A stretch of 6,564 nt of DNA, from the NCBI GenBank assembly GCA_040902855.1, contig JBBDWN010000037.1, positions 1 through 6,564 of the forward strand. Reading direction: 5' to 3'. Source of the DNA: DATHWB01 sp040902855 (lineage in GTDB: Bacteria > Actinomycetota > Acidimicrobiia > Spongiisociales > ZC4RG35). Under the pieces are notes generated by a model that was not told where the DNA came from, searched no databases, and saw only the letters and a program-made list of their open reading frames with translations. Numbering within the stretch: the stretch's first letter is position 1; the number at the start of each line of letters is the position of its first letter. Below, piece by piece: positions 5,654 to 6,564 of this stretch. A program made the translations under genes and the position numbers.

Positions 5654-6462
5654 GTTCCCGCACTCTCAACCAGCGGACGATCCCGATCTCGGCCATCGGC
5701 GGTCTGCGAGCGCACCGGGTGATCGAACGCAACATCATGGTGTACCGACGAATCTGGAAGATCTTCGTGTCCGGATTCGCCGAGCCGGTGTTCTATCTAC
5801 TGGCGATCGGTGTGGGAGTCGGTGCGCTGGTCGGCGACATCGAACTGGCCGACGGACGCCTCGTGCCGTACACCGCCTTCGTGGCGCCGGCACTGCTCGG
5901 GGCATCCGCCATGAACGGGGCGATCTACGAGTCGACGTTCAACATCTTCTTCAAGCTCAAGTACGGAAAGATCTACGACGGGATGCTGGCCACCCCGCTG
6001 CGGCCAGTCGACATCGCGGTCGGGGAGATCTCGTGGTCGCTGATCCGTGGCGGGGCGTATGCGATCGGGTTCATGTTTGTCATGCTCGGGTTCGGACTGG
6101 TCGGGTCCTGGTGGGCGGTGCTGACAGTCCCGGCGGCGCTGCTGATCGGGCTGGCGTTCGGGTCCGTGGGAATGGCCGCCACTTCGTTCATGCGGAGCTG
6201 GCAGGATTTCGACATGGTGCAACTGGTGTCGCTCCCGCTGTTCCTGTTCTCGGCGACCTTCTATCCGCTCGAGGTCTACCCCGAGGTGATCCAGCAGTTC
6301 ACCCGCATCTCGCCGCTCTATCACGGAGTCGAACTGATCCGGGGTCTGACGATCGGCGCCCTCGACTGGTCGATGGTCGGCCACGCCGGCTTCCTGGTGG
6401 TGATGGCCGCCATCGGAATGACGGTCGCTTCCCGGCGCCTCGAACGCCTCCTCCTCACCTGA
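5650..6462 (+). CDS. ABC-2 type permease, NodJ-like, second subunit
   Basis: A 270-residue membrane subunit of the same family as its neighbour but clearly diverged. It has a longer N-terminus (about 19 more residues before the helix VIERNIMVYRRIW), then SGFAEPVFYLLAIGVGVGALV as first membrane segment, FVAPALLGASAMNGAIYEST, the coupling region LKYGKIYDGMLATPLRPVDIAVGE, two central helices rich in Gly, Ala and Val, and the signature FLFSATFYPLEVYP followed by SPLYHGVELIRGL. A last helix ends in SRRLERLLLT. The GTG start forms a GTGA overlap of four bases with the stop of the first permease, so the two are translated together and probably pair as a heterodimer over the ATPase. A reading frame open from 5491 would give an earlier start, but it runs in the wrong frame over the first permease and lacks family similarity there. 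The substrate is unknown. Confidence 0.94.
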   Translation: MSSRTLNQRTIPISAIGGLRAHRVIERNIMVYRRIWKIFVSGFAEPVFYLLAIGVGVGALVGDIELADGRLVPYTAFVAPALLGASAMNGAIYESTFNIFFKLKYGKIYDGMLATPLRPVDIAVGEISWSLIRGGAYAIGFMFVMLGFGLVGSWWAVLTVPAALLIGLAFGSVGMAATSFMRSWQDFDMVQLVSLPLFLFSATFYPLEVYPEVIQQFTRISPLYHGVELIRGLTIGALDWSMVGHAGFLVVMAAIGMTVASRRLERLLLT

Positions 6463-6484
6463 AAACCCGAACTCGTGCGCGAAA

Positions 6485-6501
6485 ACCACCGTATAGGTGG
6501 T
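6485..6501 (+). terminator. Short hairpin after the exporter operon
   Basis: ACCACC and GGTGGT form a perfect six-base-pair stem around the loop GTATA, 22 bases after the last stop of the exporter operon. No T-tract follows, so a classical intrinsic terminator is doubtful. It may be a weak terminator, an mRNA-stabilising end or part of the regulatory region of the next gene. Confidence 0.35.
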
Positions 6502-6504
6502 GCT

Positions 6505-6517
6505 GAACCCTGGGTTC
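6505..6517. promoter_or_regulatory. Perfect 13-bp palindrome, possible operator
   Basis: GAACCC-T-GGGTTC is a perfect inverted repeat around one central base. It sits where the -35 element of the putative promoter at 6528-6533 would be expected, a typical place for a dimeric repressor or activator. As RNA it could form only a five-pair stem with a three-base loop, so a DNA site is the simpler reading. The regulator is unknown. Confidence 0.4.
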
Positions 6518-6527
6518 GCCGACGCGA

Positions 6528-6539
6528 TACGATCGGTAG
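6528..6539 (+). promoter_or_regulatory. Putative leaderless promoter of the truncated last gene (-10 at 6528-6533)
   Basis: TACGAT (TAnnnT) is followed by six bases (CGGTAG) and the ATG at 6540, the same geometry as the other leading genes of the window. There is no Shine-Dalgarno before this ATG. Confidence 0.5.
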
Positions 6540-6564
6540 ATGGAGCCGATGACTACTGAGCGCC
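6540..6564 (+). CDS. Start of an unidentified gene, cut by the right edge
   Basis: An open frame starts at ATG 6540 and reads MEPMTTER before the window ends. An alternative ATG is at 6549. The reason for calling it is the promoter-like hexamer at the leaderless spacing and the end of the previous operon 77 bases upstream. Eight residues are too few to suggest any function. Confidence 0.45.

Noticed and set aside
5797..6489. 230-codon minus-strand frame across the second permease
   Set aside because: Composition rich in Asp, Glu, His, Arg and Gln with no domain pattern, antisense to a clear membrane protein gene.

Overview
The window is GC-rich, with strong G/C preference at third codon positions, GTG and possibly TTG starts beside ATG, very little non-coding DNA, and promoter-like hexamers placed so that the start codon would be the first transcribed base. 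A threonine-rich linker of the 'TTTTAPTTT' kind is also present. Together these point to an actinobacterium, perhaps of the Acidimicrobiia type. That assignment is an inference: no rRNA or other marker gene is in the window. No mobile elements, CRISPR arrays, tRNAs or rRNAs were seen. The longest non-coding stretch is the 77 bases before the last gene.

Layout. (1) 1-2065, minus strand: a three-gene run read right to left. It holds a Maf-family nucleotide pyrophosphatase, a metallo-beta-lactamase-fold hydrolase of the UPF0173 type, and a DeoD-type purine nucleoside phosphorylase cut by the left edge. Two of the three act on nucleotides, so pool cleaning and salvage is a reasonable theme. (2) 2122-2949, plus strand: a protein with two antibiotic-biosynthesis-monooxygenase (ABM) domains in tandem and a C-terminal membrane hairpin. 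It is divergent from maf. (3) 2953-3894, minus strand: a small universal-stress-type protein followed by a Thr-rich protein with a C-terminal alpha+beta domain. This pair converges on the ABM gene with only three bases between the stop codons. (4) 3957-6462, plus strand: a NodI/NodJ-like ABC-2 exporter operon with one ATPase and two different permeases, joined by 1-nt and 4-nt overlaps. It is divergent from the stress-protein gene. (5) 6463-6564: a hairpin, a 13-bp palindrome, a promoter-like hexamer and the first 25 bases of another plus-strand gene.

The most coherent unexpected signal is regulatory. All five genes that head a transcription unit have an (N/T)AnnnT hexamer ending exactly six bases before the start codon, the geometry of leaderless mRNAs. 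Clear Shine-Dalgarno sequences were seen only before internal genes of operons. Nothing in the window clearly amounts to a wholly new biological system. The proteins worth a second look are the tandem ABM membrane protein, the Thr-rich protein without a visible export signal, and the stress-type protein that lacks the usual nucleotide-binding glycines.
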